Positions 9,452 to 20,802 of a stretch of 64,000 nucleotides of DNA are shown piece after piece. Origin of the DNA: Viridothelium virens (Eukaryota > Ascomycota > Dothideomycetes > Trypetheliales > Trypetheliaceae); the NCBI GenBank assembly GCA_010094025.1, contig ML991776.1:434001-498000 (forward strand), given 5' to 3'. Position numbers and translations under genes: made by a program. How positions within the stretch are numbered: position 1 is the stretch's first letter; each line of letters starts with the position of its first letter. The notes under the pieces were generated by a model. The model did not search any database. It saw only the letters and a program-made list of their open reading frames with translations, and was not told where the DNA came from.

Positions 9452-10714
9452 TCAATAGTTGCGAATCCTCAAGCCGAGCGCTGCTGCTCGCATTGCATTA
9501 GCATCCGGGTTGCTCACAGCGCAACGTGGTTTTCCCAGTGGACGAACTCTATAGCATTCTTCTTCTTCCTCAGTATCGTCCTCAATATCGTCCTCAGTAT
9601 CGTCCTCAGTGGTATCTCCCGTCGGAGGTACCTTCGACTCATTCATCATAGACTTTCCCTTGCCTTTTTCTGACGCCTCTGAGTTGCCTGTTAAGACGAT
9701 CGGGTCATCATCGGAGAACTGGTATTCCCTGAGAGGTTTCTCAGCTTCTCGGGAAAATGCGAGAGAAACAGGCTCGGAGGAAACTGGAGTTGGAGAGACC
9801 CAGAAGGGATCGCGCGTCTCACGTTCCTTGGCTGCATCTACCTTTGCCTTTGCAGGTTCGCTCGCTTCGCCAGCTTCGGCCCATACGTCACGAGTCCGTT
9901 TAGGTGCTGGAGAGGGCGAATCAGATCTAGTATCTGACGAATCGTATGCATCGAATGGAAAAAAGGACCGATTTTCAGTAAGGGATTCTGAGTCAGCAGG
10001 GATGAAAAGACTTGACCCGATTACCACTGGGGTTTGTCCTCTTGCAAGCGCAGCAGCTTGTTCCTCAAGACACTGGCACGAAGGATGGCTGTCCCTGCAT
10101 GTCCCGTTTATTAGCAAATGTCTAGTTCAAATGACGTTCTCTGATTGTAACCAGACTAACCACAACTCGTACAATGGCCTTCCGTTCTTTTGCCAACATC
10201 CAAGCCCAACAACATCGTCCCCAAAAAAGTGCTGGCGCACTGCGTTTGGACGAGTAAAAGCTTGGTTGCAAAGAATACACCTATAGAAGCCGAGTGGTCG
10301 GATAAGGCAGTCTCGTTCTTCTACTGGGGTCCTGCCACGAAACCAGAACTTGTGCTTTTGCAGACGCTTTGGTGTAACTTTGTCATGCTCATTGGTAGTT
10401 TTCTGCATGCTAATAGCTGATCTTGGGAAACTATCGATGACCCGGAATAACGGAACGAAAAGACCAAGTTTAGGATGAGCCTGGGATGTTTAGATGTGTT
10501 CACTCTTCGTTGAGGGTTGGTCATACCTTGGCAAGTTCTTGATGGCCGCTTCGATCCATTTCTTACGTACGGCAGGAGCAAGGCGGCGCTTTTGATTTGG
10601 GCAAGAAGACTTCGAGCTCGGCGTACCAATCACCGTGCAAGGGCAAGACCTGGCAGATAAGCTAGCACAATTGAGCTGTGGATATTCGGTGTTATCGAAG
10701 CTATTCGAGGTGTG
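9452..10714 (-). CDS. Zinc-finger protein, 5' end unresolved
   Basis: Three exons join in frame: 10714-10527, 10409-10161 and 10094-9452 (introns 10526-10410 and 10160-10095, GT-AG), giving about 359 residues. The first of these follows a TTCTTAG acceptor, so at least one more exon must lie upstream, perhaps the ATG-led frame at 11131-10865. Residues in the middle exon read FYRCILCNQAFTRPNAVRQH, a C2H2-like finger (C-x2-C-x12-H), followed by a Cys. Before it is a basic stretch, NQKRRLAPAVRKKW. The C-terminal half is disordered and ends in a strongly acidic TEDD/EEEEE run before a conserved-looking tail. It is probably nuclear, but no family is recognised. The exon joins are supported by reading frame only. 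Confidence 0.5.
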
Positions 10715-11196
10715 CTAAGAAAAGTTCGTATTTCATCGGTTCAGCAAGAAAGGAGATCTGAGTTTTAACATCAGCACATTTTTCCACGAAGCAGGCAAAG
10801 TGAAAAAGGAGCCTCACACGAGCTTTCTCAAGACGAGCACGCTTCTATAGGGTTCCAGATGTTGCTAAGCTTCTTCTGGTAGATTTCGTGATAAAGGGTT
10901 CATTTTAGTGGATAACCCTGTGCTCTTAGGATAGATCGGAGCTGGTAGCCATAATAAGTATGTTTGACTATTCTCACTTGGCTGCAACGCAGGTGTTTTT
11001 AGGTGTGCGCGTAGCATGTCAACAATGGCAGGCACGGCGAATGACACGTAGCCACAGTGAATGCAGACTCTAGAAGTCTCGAAGCATCGTCTAGAAACGT
11101 GACGAACATCACTGCATATCTCGATTGGCATTCTCTCTGGATGGAGACGCTGGTCTGTTCACACAAGAACACAGCAGTTCAAACTCCCGTATTCCC
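10715..11196. other. Possible 5' exon region of the zinc-finger gene
   Basis: The minus strand holds an ATG-led frame (11131-10865) starting MPIEICSDVRHV with RVCIHCGYVSFAV and LRAHLKT, which could be a finger-like C-x2-C...H motif. I could not join it in phase to the exon starting at 10714 with convincing splice sites, so it is left as a candidate exon. Confidence 0.3.
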
Positions 11197-12726
11197 CTAT
11201 TCATCATGGGATGACGTCAGATAACCATTCTTGATCGCTTGCCTGGCATGACTAGGCTCATAGACAGCATGACTTATCGACCTGTAGGCCTTCCAAGCAT
11301 TATTCTTTTCCTTAAACAGAACAAAGTCGGCGGGCTCTCCAGGCTTCAGATCGAAAGTTGCGTGACTTCCTGAGGGATTGTAGCTAATAACTCGCTTCGC
11401 TCTTTGGGAAACACATTCCTGTTTTGTCTATCAGCACTTGAGATTACGATGTATGCTGGGACAAATTACATAGAGGAGTTCAGTGTCCTCTTTTGTCCCT
11501 GCCTGATAGGCTCCTACACCTAGGCATGCTACACTTAGTGGATCGCAATTGCCTTGAGGTGTGAAGGCATTCCCAACATTGTTCACACCGATTGCAGCCT
11601 CAAAGCTGTAGTTCTTGATGAGTTCTGGAATTGCAAGCGTTCCTCTCGTCTTACTTTTCGTACGCATCATATAAAGGTCAGATGTTGGAAGCCCGACGAA
11701 AGACACATTCATGCCGTCAATCGCTTCGCGGAGCTTTTTCCAATCCTCTTGACCAAAGTGCGTCAAGCGTGTGCAATGGCCCAATGCACACGTCTTGGGG
11801 TGGACGTTCGACCATTTCTTCGCTCTCAGAGTTTCAACCACAAACCACACCAGAGGCTCCTTCGCCTCGTCCAAATGATAGTCCAGATGAAAGTCAAGGT
11901 GTTTCATGTGAGCTTTAGAAAGCTCGACAGTCCACTCCACATTCAGCTTCATTTCTTTTATGTCATGTTCAACGTACGGGGTACTTCCAAGCACATCGAC
12001 CTCATTCCAGCTGGCCGCCTCCGTCATTAGTTCTCTATTTCTCTCACCTCGATCCGGACCCGAGAAAAGCGCATGCTGGGCAAAAGCACATATCTGAATG
12101 TCGCAATGATTCGCGAATTCACGTTTCAATGTCACAGCAGCCTCAAGGCAATTGAAGTGGACGACATCATCCACTTCAACAAATGCCCTCATAGCAGTGA
12201 CACCATAGCTGATGCTCTCCTTGATAAGACTGCGCCCTCTCCGCGTAAGATCGGAAACATCAAAGCGAGCCTTGGCTTTGGCCGTGACATCCATGGCCTC
12301 CTGAAAAGTTCCATCCACGACCTCTAGATCAGCGAATTGCGGATCTCGCAGGAGAAAGCATTTATCCAGGTGTACATGGACGTGACAGAGAGAAGGTGCA
12401 AGTAATTGGCCTTTACCATTCAGAATACCAGGGAGATGACGGACTTTCTCCGATGCAGTCAGGTCGTGATGGTCTACTGCTGCAATCTTGCCATCTTGAA
12501 TTGTGATATCCCACAAGGACTCGGCTGGTCTTTTGGGGAGACGAACGCCTAGGATTTTTGACAACCGGGTGTGGGGAAGATACGAAGCTTCATCTTTGGT
12601 GTCGCCAGGCAGATCCTGTCTACCGACTTGAATCCTTGCCATCTCTGCGTTCAAGTCTATGCCGTGAGAGGCAAGAAATTGTCCAGCCATTTTATGCTCG
12701 GTAGACCGGAGGAAAGATGAGATCAT
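11197..12726 (-). CDS. Amidohydrolase, cytosine-deaminase-like
   Basis: Members of this metal-dependent hydrolase superfamily deaminate or hydrolyse cyclic amides; cytosine deaminase CodA is the closest type by motif. Exon 1 (12726-11470) and exon 2 (11418-11197) join in phase 0 through the intron 11469-11419, giving about 492 residues. The metal-binding HxH is in CHVHVHLDKCF, further ligand candidates are in LDFHLDYHLDEA and LGHCTRLTHFG, and the typical C-terminal GEPADFVLFKE appears only after splicing. The frame is open upstream to 12888 without an ATG, and a GTAAGT at about 12806 suggests that a 5' exon may exist, so the start is uncertain. No signal peptide is seen. The substrate cannot be told from the sequence. 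It is divergent from SWP73. Confidence 0.8.
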
Positions 12727-13292
12727 CGGTCTCGGCAGAACGACTCCTTTTAGTGTAGAACAAAAGGCGGAGTACCGACTAGCATAAGATCTGGATGCAT
12801 TGCACTTACCGTCTATTGGGAGTTCACTGAATTCAGCGGTTGTGAATTGCTGAAGAGGTGAAGATGAGAGGAAATTGTCCTGCTCCAATCAGGCCTTGAG
12901 GGAGAAGCTGCAGCAACAATCCTACGAGATCTACCGAAATCGCAACCACCCATGCCTGTGTGCGAGTTGCTCATCACAGTCTTTCGCCCTCAACGCAGCT
13001 CTTACTCCCACTCACAGACATAGATGATGAAGTCCCGATGGCCGTAGAGATGTAGCACCTAGGAGCTGAAATTAAGTAGAAGCTCTCGTTCCAAAGGGGG
13101 GGGCCCTCTGCCCCTCCACACCCACCCAATTTCGGTTAGCTGCCCTGAAAGCGACAGCTACACGACTTTCTCACCCTGCACGCGTCGAGCTGGAGTCCAG
13201 CTGCATCACCTTCATCCCCAGTCCACCGCGCAGCGTTGTCAATCCATCGCATCGGAGGCCGCGGTTGTAGTCGCGAGCGCTATCAGAAGACG
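12727..13292. promoter_or_regulatory. Divergent upstream region, amidohydrolase and SWP73 genes
   Basis: These 566 bases lie between two divergent starts and include a G-tract at about 13096-13105. The first 160 bases read as coding-like on the minus strand and may include a 5' exon of the amidohydrolase gene. Confidence 0.35.
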
Positions 13293-15009
13293 ATGCAGCA
13301 GTATCGGAATTACCCGCAGGCGAACCAGCCATCACCTGCCGCACGGCGTGGTCCAGGTACCTTCCATTTCCTCGACTCACAATATTAGCGACAACTCTCC
13401 TGTTTCCGCGCCATGATTAAGTGGGCTGACTTAGATACGACTTTGCGTCGCGCAGGTCCCATGGTGCCAGCCCCTCATACAGCCCAATCCCTCAATCCCG
13501 CCCAACTCCAACAACAGCAAGCCGCCGAGGCGCAGAAGCGGGACCTTGGGAAACGACAGGCTAAGAAACCTACTGACAAAAATCTACCTGATGGAGTTGA
13601 ATCGGTTGTCATTGGCGATGGCGTGGAACGGTATAAAGCGCTGCGAGAGGTCGAGCGTAGACTCGATGCGGTCATGATGAAAAAGAGATTGGATATTCAA
13701 GATAGTGTGAACCGAAACGTACAGAAGCAGCGGACTTTGCGCATTTGGGTTAGCAATACCGTGGAGAACCAGCCATGGCAACAGAACGGAATGTCGGCAG
13801 ATGCCTTCGACTTTCAAGCCGACAACGCTGCTACTTACAAAGTCAAAATCGAGGGACGATTATTACCTGATGACGAAGAGCTTGATGATCCGGATGCGAA
13901 CAAGGAGAATGAGGGAAAGAGGGAAGAAGATAGCGATGCTATGGATCACGATGGACAAGATGGCACAAACAAGCCTAAGAAGCCTCAAATACCGGGCCAG
14001 CGAACAAAATTCTCACACTTCTTCAAATCCATAAAGGTCGAGTTTGACAAGAATCAAGACATGCAAGGAGAAACGCCTACATATATTGAATGGGCAAAGC
14101 CGGCGCAAAACCCCCGACAGAGTGTACCGTCCACCAACTCAAACGAGGCCAATTTTGACTGTCTCGAATTTGAGCGATCCAGCGACGAAAACGTCAACAT
14201 CACCATCAATCTCGTTCGCGACGAGTCGCCTGAGCGCTTCAAGCTCGATAAAGCTCTAGCGGATATCCTTGACACTGAGGAAGAGGACCGAGCGGGCGTC
14301 GTCATGGGCATCTGGGAATACGTGAAAGCGCGAGGCCTCCAAGAAGACGAGGAGAACCGCATGGTGCATTGCGACGATCGCCTCAAACAAGTACACAGCC
14401 CCATCTCTTCAAACCTCCTCTCCGCCCCTCCCTAGAACCAACAGCTACTAACACTTCCTCCACCAGGTCTTCAAGAAAGACACCGTCTTCTTCCCGCACA
14501 TCCCCTCGGACATCTTCCCGCACCTCTCTCCCCTCCCTCCGCACCGCATCTCCTACACCATCCGCGTCGACAAGCCCTACCACGACCACCCCACCCCGAC
14601 CATCTACGACATCCGCGTCCCCGTACACTCGCCCCTCCGCGCCGCCACCCTTGCCCTCACCCAGTCCCCAACCCACCTACACACGCTGCAGCGCATCGCC
14701 CAGCTCGACGATCAGCTCGCCATCACCGTCCAGGCGCTCGCGACCGAGAAGGCCAAGCACGGCTTCCTGACCAGCATGAGCCGCGACCCGGCAAGGTTCG
14801 TGCGTCGCTGGGTCAGCAGCCAGAAGCGCGATTTGGAGGTGCTGTTGGGTGAGGGCGTGAGGGGCGTGGGTGGTGGTGAGGATGGGAGCGCGGAGGAGTT
14901 TCGCAGGGGGGGCAGGGATGGCGTGTGGGGTGGGGAGTTGGCGCGCGAGAGTGTGGCGCTGTGGAGTTCGAGGCGGAGGGCGAGTCCGAGTCGGAGGGCG
15001 GCGGGGTGA
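13293..15009 (+). CDS. SWI/SNF chromatin-remodelling subunit SWP73/BAF60 (SWIB domain)
   Basis: This is a core accessory subunit of SWI/SNF- and RSC-type remodellers. Exons are 13293-13356, 13456-14390 and 14467-15009, joined by GT-AG introns in consistent phase, giving 513 residues. Splicing the first intron gives the start MQQYRNYPQANQPSPAARRG; the ATG inside that intron (13413) is not the start. The middle exon has the family region RTLRIWVSNT, then FSHFFKSIKVEFD, the SWIB-domain stretch VVMGIWEYVKARGLQED and MVHCDD. Exon 3 adds FFPHIPSDIFPHLSPLPPH and, near the C-terminus, MSRDPARFVRRWVSSQKRDL, which is strongly typical. The last 60 codons are very GC-rich. It acts in the nucleus. The call is secure. 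Confidence 0.92.
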
Positions 15010-15280
15010 GAGGGATGAGGTGGGGTGGGGATCTTGAGGGGGAAGGATTGGGAGAGTGAATAGAGTGCCGGAAGTCTTCTGGTTGTGGAGGACGGCGTTT
15101 TGGTTGCGGGAGCGCGGCCTGACGTGTATGGGTTCTGGCAGCACTTTGTCGACATGTGGCAAAAAGTATACCCGATTGGCTTTTGTTTTGCAATCTAATC
15201 CCTTCGACTCTACAAAAAGCATCGAACTAGGAGCTATATTCTCTAGATTTGGTGGAGGGTATCTTGCAAAGGACCCTATA

Positions 15281-15329
15281 CCTTACCGCGGCTGGGGGGG
15301 TTCCTCAATTGGTAATCAATACAATGTTA
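15281..15329 (+). repeat. Left terminal inverted repeat
   Basis: This is the 49-base left end of the element. It begins CCTTACCGCGG, contains a run of seven G and ends AATCAATACAATGTTA. It has one more G than the right end and about three substitutions. Confidence 0.8.
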
Positions 15330-15336
15330 CCTCAGT

Positions 15337-15930
15337 TTAATTCCATAGCCTATATGCCGGTCCCCAGAGAGGATCATTCTCAATGTGCTCGTGGTTGGGT
15401 CCCAGTCTATCAAAGTCAATATCGAGCTGGATTTTTTCTTGGGAAATTGGCGTGTTATAATCCGCTTGGAAGAGGAAGACTTCTGAGTATCTGACTGATT
15501 TCGTGTTCTCGTGGCGAGCTCTGTATGCTTTGTCAAATTGTTTCTTTCTTTCTGCATAAGTTGATTTGCACCATGGCCAGTTGTCGGTACCCTTCTGTGG
15601 ATAATGTCCTGGTGGCAGCATCAGCGGTTTATATTTCATAGCGAAGGCTTTTTCTCCGTAGAGTCCGTAAACACCCATAAACCAAACATGGTGAAGTTTC
15701 TTATTCTCATCATATCTCAGGTATAATCTACCCAAAGGATATTGTTGAGGGAGAGGATATCCTTCATTGTTTACCATATTCAGGAAATTTGCGACAAGGG
15801 AGCTGATGGGGAAGGTGCCATTGATATGCGTTTCGTACAATAGTTGGCCAAATGCGATTGACTCCAGCTGCACAAATGGGGGAGAGGGTTTGTATCTGGA
15901 TATTGGCGCCATGAGCATGAGCGTTAACAT
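15337..15930 (-). CDS. Unknown 197-residue protein carried by the inverted-repeat element
   Basis: I do not recognise this protein. It starts at the ATG at 15930 and stops eight bases inside the left repeat's inner edge, so it occupies almost the whole element. It is rich in Tyr, Pro and aromatic residues (YPLPQQYPLGRLYLRYDE, HVWFMGVYGLYGEKAFAMKY, DNWPWCKSTYAERKKQ) and ends DPLWGPAYRLWN. No transposase DDE/DDD pattern, helix-turn-helix, membrane segment or signal peptide is evident. The frame is intact. It may be an element-specific gene, or host sequence captured between inverted repeats. Composition is ordinary for the window. Expression is not supported by anything but the open frame. Confidence 0.45.
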   Translation of the reverse strand: MLTLMLMAPISRYKPSPPFVQLESIAFGQLLYETHINGTFPISSLVANFLNMVNNEGYPLPQQYPLGRLYLRYDENKKLHHVWFMGVYGLYGEKAFAMKYKPLMLPPGHYPQKGTDNWPWCKSTYAERKKQFDKAYRARHENTKSVRYSEVFLFQADYNTPISQEKIQLDIDFDRLGPNHEHIENDPLWGPAYRLWN

Positions 15931-15962
15931 GGGCCAACATGGTTATAACAGTAAAGTCGAAA

Positions 15963-16010
15963 TAACATTGTATTGATTATCAGTTGAGGAACCCCCCAAC
16001 CGCGGTAAGG
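15963..16010 (-). repeat. Right terminal inverted repeat
   Basis: This is the 48-base right end of the element, the reverse complement of the left end with about four differences. It ends CCGCGGTAAGG next to the TA duplication. Confidence 0.8.
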
Positions 16011-16597
16011 TAGGTATGCAAGGCTATGACTACTCCAGCAATCGAATCCATTCAAGCGTGAAAACTAGTAGGATGTCGATACTTGCGTCGAGCTTGCAGC
16101 CCATAATTATTATGACTATCTCCATCTATGTACTTCGATGAAATCTTCCTCAATTCGCGCATAGACGACCCATCATTCAAAGCCACCGAGAGTCTCACCT
16201 CTTCGGAATGCAAGCTCGAACAACTGGCCCAAACTATCGTCAGTGAGCATTGGTGTTATCAATGTGATTTCACTGTTTGAATCATTCGGCTCAGATTCAA
16301 GTGACAGGTCAGTCTCAGTAGCTTCTATGAGATCTCGAGTCTCAATATGGTCCGATGCGAGCAAGGAGAAATTGTTGTGGGCTTTCGTATCTCTGATTTC
16401 TTTTGGACGGCATAGCATGATGTATCGTCGTCCTGATCTTTGGGCTTGCCGCAATATTCGCATAGGTCAGTGTAGATCTTCGTCAAGCTCTACAGAGAAC
16501 TACAGGTACAGATCCAAGTCAAATGTGATGGTTGAAAAGCTGACTCTTTATAGGCAATGCAAGACCTCATTTCTGTAGTTATGGGATCGGGCACCCC
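16011..16597. other. Intergenic with a weak minus-strand frame
   Basis: A 96-codon ATG-led frame (16463-16173, minus) starts MRILRQAQRSGRRYIMLCRP and has a Ser/Glu/Asp-rich middle. It has no recognised family and no supporting splice structure. It could be a short gene or a 3' exon of the next gene. Otherwise nothing is seen. Confidence 0.3.
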
Positions 16598-18246
16598 TCA
16601 ACTGACTTTTCTTTTCTCGCCTCCCCCTTCCCACCACACCACTCCAATCTCACCTCCCCGCCGACATGCCTCCATCCACGCCTCCCAATACGACTCCCGG
16701 ATCCCCCGCCCCTCCATCAAGGGCACCCTCAACCCAGTTTGGAGCCGGATGTTCCTTGTTTGTCGTTCTCGCATTCCATGCTTTGCCTGCTCTGTAGGAT
16801 TAGCTGCTAAAGAAGACGGTCTTGACGACAACGATGTCGCGGTTTCTCCGAGTAGCTGTCCTCGCATCGGATCTGCACATGGTCGGGCGGTGCGACGGTA
16901 GGAAGAGGGAGCGGAAAACAGGCGCGAGGTCGATCCGTACTGGGCGCGGTGATGTGTTGGGCCTGCGCGGTGGGGAGATAAGGGAGGATGGGGATCACGC
17001 TCGCCATGCTGATAGGCAATGGCACTTGAGGCGGAGACAGATCTGTTTGCTCCTTGCGAACCTGATAGAGCATAGGACTGTGAGGCCCGTGGAGGGGGAT
17101 GGCGCAATAGGTCTACAGTGTCGGCCTCGATGGAGGACGATGTAGAAATATGCCGAGCGCGCTCTGAGTGCACGGTCTCGACGCCGGCCCAGGACTTGTA
17201 GATGCAATGGCTGGGAAAGGCGATGAGGTGCCATGGGATCTCGGACTTGGCAAGTGGCCGTGATCGACTATGTGAAAGGTTGAGAGTTGCGAAGCTGTTG
17301 AGGAAACTGGCACCCACATCAACAGCAGGCGTCTCGACACGGTAGTTGCGCATTGTGTCGTCAGCATGGCCAGGGTCGGGCCGCTCGACGAGCACAAAGA
17401 CGGTCCATTTCCCGTGTTGATAAGATGTATGTTCATTCTCCTGAAGTTTAGCCATATTGTCGTCCTTGTCTATAATCTCAGGGCCAAAGAGACCAGCGCC
17501 CGAAACTATGTTATGGGGGTCCTCAATAGAAAGTTCACCACTGGACGACCTATGGCTGTGAGGGCTTGTGTCGGGGATGTTGACTTCAAAGTGGATTGCC
17601 TCGTATAGCAAACTCTCTCTAAAATCAAGTCGTAATGATGCCTCACCGCGGTCACGGGTGTAGAACTTGATAGCACTGATATGAGTAACGCGAGGTCTAC
17701 TTTCTGCCCCAAGCCATCCCAGAAACGTGGTAAGTAGGCCCCGCCGGAAATTGGACAAATGAGCTGGATCGGTTTGGAGAAAGTTTGCGATCGGATTGAA
17801 CGTAGGCCGAGAATTTAGATACGCGAGTAATGCCCGGAAAGGAGAGTTTTTATCTGCGGTTAACGGCAAGAACTCTTCGGATGCAACGGCTGTAGTGCGA
17901 AGACAGCTGGTGTTAGTACCACTTGCCAGACTACTTGAGCGATTTCCAAGTGTTTGTGGTGCCGTGGAAATAACACGTCCTCTAGGAGCACGGCTGCCTT
18001 GCTGCTCCTTGTTAGTCATCTACCTTCTCTCTATAGAGAAGAGTGAAGAATGCTCACTAGCTTGCCTTCATTATCAACGCCAGGAGGAGGCGGCGGGCTC
18101 TCAAATGGAGTTCTCTGCAAGGTCGATTCAAAACCAGGGGCTTGCAGGATAAATTGCATATGGTCGTGAGCGGCATGCACATGGGGTAGAGATTGGGTAA
18201 AGAATTTTTTAATTCGGCGGCTTTCATTTCTCTTTTCGCGCTTCAT
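16598..18246 (-). CDS. Unrecognised protein (about 536 aa, two exons)
   Basis: I do not recognise this protein. Exon 1 (18246-18058) starts MKREKRNESRRIKKFFTQSL and joins in phase 0 to exon 2 (18019-16598). The 38-base intron is short for this genome, so the exact boundary may differ. The region from about residue 90 to 330 looks folded, for example FLGWLGAESRPRVTHISAIK, FRESLLYEAIHFEVNIPD, WTVFVLVERPDPG and EIPWHLIAFPSHCIYKSW. The N-terminus is basic, and the C-terminal 200 residues are disordered and rich in Ser, Arg and Pro. No signal peptide or membrane helix is seen. It may be nuclear, judged only from its basic composition. It lies just downstream of the aldose epimerase gene on the same strand. 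Confidence 0.55.
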
Positions 18247-18628
18247 GTTTGATGCTCGTTGGGGGGTTCCTTGAGGGAGACCCGGCGAAGTCGACAATGG
18301 GTGGACAGATGATCTATCAGAATTCTGTTGACGAAAGTAAACAAAAAAACAACGCGTGATAGCCAGAAGTGACTGGAGTGAATGCTCAAGCATGCACTTC
18401 TTGAATTTGTGTGTATGCCATTTGAGGAATAAACTTGGAATCACACTTGTTGTGAGTTGCGGCCAAGGAAAAACGCCACGTGAATGTGACTGCTTCTACT
18501 ATCTTAAAAAAAAAAAAACACCGTGCCTTGAAGATCGAGGAAGCCATTCTTTGAAATCGATTAATATCGTGGTAACAAGATGTATTGAGATTGATTACCG
18601 CTGCTGCATCATGCCATTGAGGGCCGAT
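18247..18628. other. Intergenic with an A-tract
   Basis: These 382 bases between two minus-strand genes include a run of 13 or so A at about 18505-18518. Nothing else is seen. Confidence 0.4.
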
Positions 18629-19937
18629 TCAAGGATTCGGCGATGTCTTGTTTACGGAAAACTTGTAAACAGCCTCCAACACGTATGGATCGTCTGCTGG
18701 ACCAAAAATTTGTTTCTTCTCACGACCCCACTCTGGCTGGTTGATGCCGTCAATCCAGTCTTCGACCTCCAGTACAACGCATCCATACTTTTGGACCGTC
18801 CGTGGGCGGCTGCCGTCCCGTAGACCCTGGGTTTCCTTGATGGTTTGGGTACCTGAGCAAAAGAATCAGTACAATTCACTTCCTGTAGCGAATCACAAAG
18901 CTTACCATTCTGATTGTTACACGAATACACTTGTAAAGCATCTTGATCAGTGAATACGTCAATTTGAATGCCGGACCACGGACTTGAAAGGGTCACAGCT
19001 GGGCCCTTTTCCCGCCAATCATAGGGACCATCTTGAGCACGATTAGTTATGAAGCAATTGTCGTAGCCGGAGCAGTTAAAGCCACAATTGCCGAGAATTT
19101 CAGGTGAAGTGATATTTGCGCCGAGCTGTTTCGGCGCCGACCAGAAGTCATTGGGTGAATACTGCTGAGCGGGCAAGATGGTACCATTGGGAATTTCAAT
19201 GCTGTCAATAGCGACGGTCTGTCCAGAGTATGGCATGTAGAGCGAATAGTTCAAGGCAAGTGGAGTCTGAGGGTTTTGGAATCCGTCGAGATTCCAGTAT
19301 GTCTAGCAATTCCTAATTAGCGGGGAACATCTACCTATGAGTGTACACATACGTGCGAGCTTAGCATTATGGGCGTTTTCTTGGTTAAAGATGTCGCTGT
19401 CATTTTGATATGCCATTGATAGGGCGTCAAGGTATACGTGACATAGGTAATGACCCTTCCAGGGAAGCCTTCCATACCATCCGGATCATCAAGAGAAAAC
19501 GTGATTGAATCAGTAGTATGCGAAACTACGGTCCAATTGCGCCAAGTCCAACCGTCGGGGCCTCCATGAAGCGTGTCATTGTTGTTGTTCTCATTGGGCA
19601 AAACATGGTAAGTGACGCCATCAATATCGAATGTTGAGTTTTTAATTCTGTTTGCGTAACGGCCTGGGACCGCGCCTAGGTAGGGATGTAGTTTCGAGAT
19701 GGAGTACCAGCTAGCATTGTCGAATCCAAGGACGATGTCTCGTTCAATGCTGCGGGTGTCGTTTAAAAAAAGATTGGAGATTGATGCGCCATATGGAATG
19801 AAATTAGCACGAATGCCTTCCGAGGCAATTTCATATTTTCCATTTGGCAAAGGGCCGATTATACCAGTGGAATTGCTCTGGGCCGTGACGGAAGAAAAGA
19901 GCACGGGAAGCACTGCAAGCAATCGGGGCAAACGCAT
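18629..19937 (-). CDS. Secreted aldose 1-epimerase (galactose mutarotase family)
   Basis: Aldose 1-epimerases interconvert the alpha and beta anomers of hexoses. Exons 19937-19353, 19302-18906 and 18852-18629 join in phase across GT-AG introns to about 401 residues. The start chosen gives a signal peptide, MRLPRLLAVLPVLFSSVTAQ, with cleavage likely after AQ. The upstream in-frame ATG at 20030 would place this inside the protein. Family motifs are FIPYGASISNLFL, LHPYLGAVPGRYANRI, NDTLHGGPDGW (His), SSHTYWNLDGF (created by splicing) and, in exon 3, LEVEDWIDGINQPEWGR with the catalytic Glu. Many N-glycosylation sites (NST, NDT, NWT) fit secretion. It probably acts on extracellular sugars. The call is firm. 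Confidence 0.9.
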
Positions 19938-20802
19938 CCTGAGAATAGCCTCGACAGTCTTCCAAACAAATTTCAGAAAGAAGGTATTAGGGTCTCGAAT
20001 CAAGAAAGAGCAACAAGAAAAAAAGGGCACAACCTGGGCTGTGCTGCTGAAGATAAATGAGCGTAAGCTATCCCTACCTCCAATTTTTCTAGTCAGGAAC
20101 GGCAGCTATACGATGATGCAGCGGGCACTCGCAGCCAATCATAGACTTCGTTTCTGCCCTTTAATCTGTCAGGGCATTGCTTTGCGGGGGAGTCCAACAA
20201 GCACGGCACCATGGCTGAACTGAATCCTGGTAGCAAATGTCGTGATCGGGTCTTTCCAGGCCCAAGCCTCTCAGCTAGCAGACACATCATGGCCCTTCCC
20301 AGGGGTCAGCGGCACACCCTGGGGCACACGATTAATGCGACGCCTCAAAGACATCATGCCGTTCCTCAAGCAGCGGATCCACCATCTAGGTTCTGATCCG
20401 GGTGGTCGATTATAGATTCAGCTGCGGTGGGTGGCTCGGGGTCTCGTCATCTAGGAAATGAGGAAGCGGAGGTTTCCGCTGAGCATAATACGGAATATCT
20501 TTGCTCCAAGTATTACCATAAGCACAAATCTACCATGCTAAACGCTTGCTTTAAGAGGATTCTAGATCTCAGTAACTGAATTCAATATCTATTTTAAAGC
20601 TTTAGTCAGAATGTAGCTCTAATTTGTATGTACACAAAATAAATACTCATTAATCGGCCAGCCTGATCATCATACAGCCAATATTATAGAATCGGATGAG
20701 AAGCAAGACAAGCTCGTGAAGACCGGCAATCTTAAGATGCTGAAGAAAGCCGCGCAATATACTTCCTAATGTGCCGTCTCTATTCATTATCGATGCACTT
20801 CT
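19938..20802. other. Intergenic between tandem minus-strand genes
   Basis: This is the upstream region of the aldose epimerase gene and the downstream region of the GH72 gene. It is AT-rich at about 20500-20700. No gene or RNA is recognised. Confidence 0.45.

Larger units (their letters stand above)
15281..16010. mobile_element. 730 bp inverted-repeat element with TA duplication and one gene
   Basis: The element starts CCTTACCGCGG and ends with its complement CCGCGGTAAGG. The two 48-49 base ends match apart from about four differences. It is flanked on both sides by TA (15279-15280 and 16011-16012), the target duplication of Tc1/mariner/pogo-type DNA transposons. Inside, one frame of 197 codons fills nearly all the space between the repeats. 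That frame is not a transposase I recognise, so the element is probably non-autonomous. Near-identical ends suggest that it is fairly young. The structural call is strong; the superfamily is inferred from the TA site alone. Confidence 0.75.

Noticed and set aside
9609-10286. 225-codon plus-strand frame antisense to the zinc-finger gene
   Set aside because: It spans the well-phased introns of the minus-strand gene and lacks any recognisable motif.
13413-13455. ATG at 13413 as the start of SWP73
   Set aside because: It lies inside a GT-AG intron; splicing from the ATG at 13293 gives the family-like Gln/Pro/Arg N-terminus and correct phase.
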